From Lachnospiraceae bacterium (lineage in GTDB: Bacteria > Bacillota_A > Clostridia > Lachnospirales > Lachnospiraceae), in contig JAGADM010000168.1 in assembly GCA_017613595.1 (NCBI GenBank), forward strand, positions 1-7,985: 7,985 nucleotides of DNA, read 5' to 3'. Position 1 is the first letter of the stretch, and each line of letters opens with the position of its first letter. Positions 7,001-7,985 of this stretch are shown in pieces. The position numbers and the translations under genes were made by a program. A model generated the notes under the pieces. It searched no databases. It saw nothing but the letters and a program-made list of their open reading frames with translations, and was not told the DNA's origin.

Positions 7001-7576
7001 CACGACACCCATCTTCTTACCTGTGGCGACAAGGAATTCCTCCATCGCACGGTCGCTCGCGTGACTCTTACGGAGCAGTTCCAGAAGGAATACGCTCTTC
7101 GGTTCATGATACTGCAGGAACGGAAGGAACGCGGGATCATTATATAAGCGGAGTGCCTCATCCCAATGATAACGGGCAAGAGACACGAACTGGTTCATAT
7201 CGGAAATGGAACCCTCGGAGGATACGAGGGAAGGCTCGCTGACCGTAATCTTGTACGGAAGCGAAATCTCTCCGCAGTCGGTGATGAACGTGATCTCTCC
7301 GTTCAGTTCTTCACAGTTCAGAAGATACTCGCCGCGGACAACATATTCCACGGTATTGTTAACGCCGACGAACTGCGGTGTGGTAATCTCGAGAACACGG
7401 TTATCGGAGCATACGATACCCTTCATCGTAACGCTGGTACTGTTGGTGATACCGATCCGGCCCGTCTGTCTGCGCCACATCTCCGCCGAAAGGACAAGCT
7501 TCTCTTTGGACAGAATGATACGCGGAAGTTCATACTCGATAATGCCGCGTGAAATCTTTCCGATTTTCTCTTTCAT
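4031..7576 (-). CDS. DUF5717-like large beta/helical-repeat protein, function unknown
   Basis: A 1181-residue protein with no signal peptide and no membrane segment, so probably cytoplasmic. I assign it to DUF5717 from memory of Lachnospiraceae proteins of similar size next to DUF5716; no search was run. Visible layout: beta-rich, Ig-like looking segment about 20-112; helical patch 125-190; second beta-rich segment about 195-290; helical, TPR/SEL1-like looking repeats about 300-660; beta insert about 665-730 (RYVCVAHREF, VPFVGGVAQVDVYTEHAVIV); more helical repeats 735-1045; beta block about 1065-1125; closing helical hairpin 1140-1181. No catalytic motif is recognisable, which suggests a scaffold. 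The ATG is supported by AAAGGAG seven bases upstream; a palindrome GAGAGCTCTC (7577-7586) fills the gap between them. It is first in the operon; the DUF5716-like gene follows after 81 bp. Confidence 0.82.
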   Translation of the reverse strand: MKEKIGKISRGIIEYELPRIILSKEKLVLSAEMWRRQTGRIGITNSTSVTMKGIVCSDNRVLEITTPQFVGVNNTVEYVVRGEYLLNCEELNGEITFITDCGEISLPYKITVSEPSLVSSEGSISDMNQFVSLARYHWDEALRLYNDPAFLPFLQYHEPKSVFLLELLRKSHASDRAMEEFLVATGKKMGVVLQADRDRMEYTISGAPVSGRIELTKSTWGYVNARITSSAEFLVVDREQITTESFRDNRCDITFSVIAEKLGYGSSTATIAIEAQNQQIRVTVSCDKMIPDPEPMLRRHERKEAFSKLCENFLAFRMNHISVGRYVAEAENLVSQLEASGAQPEIMLRLYRVHLDRLAGRESAANARLRAITDAEWKGNGTYVKALYLYLSTELPSSNKGDLMEQLYILCSEEDARFVPGLLLLELDSRYAKNRRLKLDELRGMYDDGNRSPFLFVSAAALVNEEPSLLHEPGMFEVQTIAFAVRHRYLEREAALQFSYLAERLKEYRDLYYLVLTGIYKQFQLKEALSALCQMLIRAKKKDPVYAVWYRKGVEEQLRIPELYEYYMYTKNSDLEEVLEPAVLTYFAYNSKLHDKRLSYLYANIVTHKESNRDAYDIYKNKISEYALAAMRERKNDPFLTILYNECMNDEQLRKEFLNGLEGIAFRHEIRCSAPGIRYVCVAHREFDEEVIVPFVGGVAQVDVYTEHAVIVLMDEKHNRYLHGIPYEDRKLMNAEDCFQEAFQMNPGSDKILLALAEKALKEKKTDAYSIELRKKASRIPGLRSVFSDELNRTLILNFSESLEDSRLEAMFEALNWSFVPDKQRSRMIGMLIQRNAHKKALELMQTYGYRTVDIKYLERFCAEVPQELLADNIVFLTDMMYYVFRQGRRSPRLFTVLLENYQGRTVDLYTLWQEATDRQIDTEKMDERLLAQILFTEAYLPYGDAVFRKYYNPMGNRQLCKAYMTYVAYKYLLFDTPISEETVGIMKKDTNLDEYDICILALLKLCAEAEDLSTEDRDFAEYWLTRMESRGKVLPEFLRLCKYFALPESLEDKRLIEYRTNPKHRVTLHYSYRVAGKRQQRDVPMRDICYGIFVKELVLFYGETIEYIITDESDEENVISEKTTLVGTLDKNNESTSRFAQINRIIASEKEGDRDKALALLDRYIKDEFAISQLFREITE

Positions 7577-7603
7577 GAGAGCTCTCCTTTCCTCAAAAAT
7601 GCG

Positions 7604-7673
7604 GTGACAAATCCCATTTCACCCTTTGTTAAACATACAAAGATATTGTATCACAGCGGTTCGGATTTGTCAC
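7604..7673. repeat. 11-bp perfect inverted repeat around the promoter start site
   Basis: The arm GTGACAAATCC at 7604-7614 on the plus strand recurs exactly on the minus strand at 7673-7663. The arms are 48 bp apart, with neither mismatch nor gap. One arm covers the -35 box; the other lies in the predicted 5' leader, roughly 25-35 bases after the expected transcription start. A shorter inverted repeat (CTTTGT 7624-7629 with ACAAAG 7637-7642) lies between the arms but is not centred with them. Only one outer arm would be transcribed, so this fits a pair of protein-binding sites on DNA better than an RNA hairpin. That role is inference. Confidence 0.55.
7645..7673 (-). promoter_or_regulatory. 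Sigma-A-type promoter of the DUF5717 operon
   Basis: On the minus strand GTGACA (7673-7668, five of six matches to TTGACA) is followed after exactly 17 bases by TACAAT (7650-7645, five of six matches to TATAAT). Transcription should start near 7638, giving a leader of about 60 bases before the ATG at 7576. The promoter lies immediately after the rplT terminator. It is the only convincing promoter I see for the three genes that follow. Its -35 box coincides with one arm of an 11-bp inverted repeat, which suggests a regulator could compete with polymerase there. Confidence 0.75.
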
Positions 7674-7674
7674 G

Positions 7675-7715
7675 AAAAAAAGGCAGTTTCCGATTTGCAT
7701 CGAAAAACTGCCTTT
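7675..7715 (-). terminator. Intrinsic terminator after rplT
   Basis: Read on the minus strand, a 14-pair stem (AGGCAGTTT paired with AAACTGCCT, then a T-G pair, one bulged T, and CGAT paired with ATCG) closes on a GCAA tetraloop and runs directly into seven T residues. It begins about 20 bases after the L20 stop codon. This is a textbook rho-independent terminator. It ends right where the -35 box of the next promoter begins, so it separates the ribosomal operon from the DUF5717 operon. Confidence 0.93.
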
Positions 7716-7732
7716 CGTCATTCCAATTCAAT

Positions 7733-7985
7733 TTATGCAAGCTTAGCCTTTGCAGTCTCGCAGAGCTTTGCGAAGCCCTGTGCGTCGTTGATTGCAAGGT
7801 CGGAAAGCATCTTGCGGTTGATGGTAACCTCAGCAAGCTTCAGACCGTACATGAACTTGCTGTAGGAAAGTCCGTTCATTCTGCATGCCGCGTTGATACG
7901 AGCGATCCAGAGAACACGCATCTCTCTCTTTCTCTGCTTACGTCCTGCAAATGCGGAAGTCAGTGCGCGCATTACGGACTGCTTA
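7733..7985 (-). CDS. rplT: 50S ribosomal protein L20, C-terminal part (runs off right edge)
   Basis: L20 binds 23S rRNA early in assembly of the large ribosomal subunit. The 83 visible residues cover the C-terminal two thirds of a protein usually near 117-119 residues; the start and about 35 N-terminal residues lie beyond the right edge. Seen directly: the very basic block [10 protein letters not shown], the family signature [20 protein letters not shown], then [20 protein letters not shown] and an alanine/lysine-rich tail ending AKAKLA before TAA. This order matches L20 throughout. In Firmicutes rplT is normally the last gene of infC-rpmI-rplT, and a strong terminator directly after this stop fits that. 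The methionine ten codons after the visible edge codons is internal and should not be taken as the start. Near-certain call. Confidence 0.97.
   Translation of the reverse strand, partial: KQSVMRALTSAFAGRKQRKREMRVLWIARINAACRMNGLSYSKFMYGLKLAEVTINRKMLSDLAINDAQGFAKLCETAKAKLA

Overview
The window reads as a piece of a Firmicutes chromosome, most likely a Lachnospiraceae-type Clostridia of middling G+C. The evidence is the clostridial character of the ribosomal protein L20 fragment, a T-box leader, AGGAGG-type ribosome binding sites, and a pair of proteins that resemble the DUF5717 and DUF5716 families, which I know mainly from Lachnospiraceae. The organism call is inference; there is no rRNA in the window. 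Every gene I can support lies on the minus strand, so the window is read from right (7985) to left (1).

Layout in transcription order. (1) 7985-7733: the last 83 residues of L20 (rplT), entering from the right edge, followed by a strong intrinsic terminator (7715-7675). (2) A clear sigma-A-type promoter (GTGACA-17-TACAAT) starts right after the terminator. It is bracketed by an 11-bp perfect inverted repeat. (3) 7576-4031: a 1181-residue DUF5717-like protein with beta-rich (Ig-like looking) segments and long helical-repeat arrays. (4) 3949-2690: a 419-residue DUF5716-like protein whose N-terminal two thirds follow the Hsp70/actin-fold ATPase layout, but with a degraded phosphate-2 loop. (5) 2591-1746: a 281-residue TPR-type protein. 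(6) 1646-195: a 12-helix MATE-family exporter that probably starts at TTG. (7) 171-149: a stem-loop after the MATE gene. (8) 140-111: a promoter (TTGACA-18-TAAAGT) driving the 5' part of a T-box riboswitch, which runs off the left edge toward an unseen amino-acid-related gene.

Genes 3-5 have short gaps (81 and 98 bp), share orientation and sit behind one recognisable promoter, so they look like one operon; the MATE gene may be read through from it. The Hsp70-like protein, the TPR protein and the very large beta/helical-repeat scaffold look like parts of one intracellular protein-binding assembly. No function is established that I know of, and this trio is the best candidate here for an undescribed system. 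I see no mobile element, CRISPR array, tRNA or rRNA gene.
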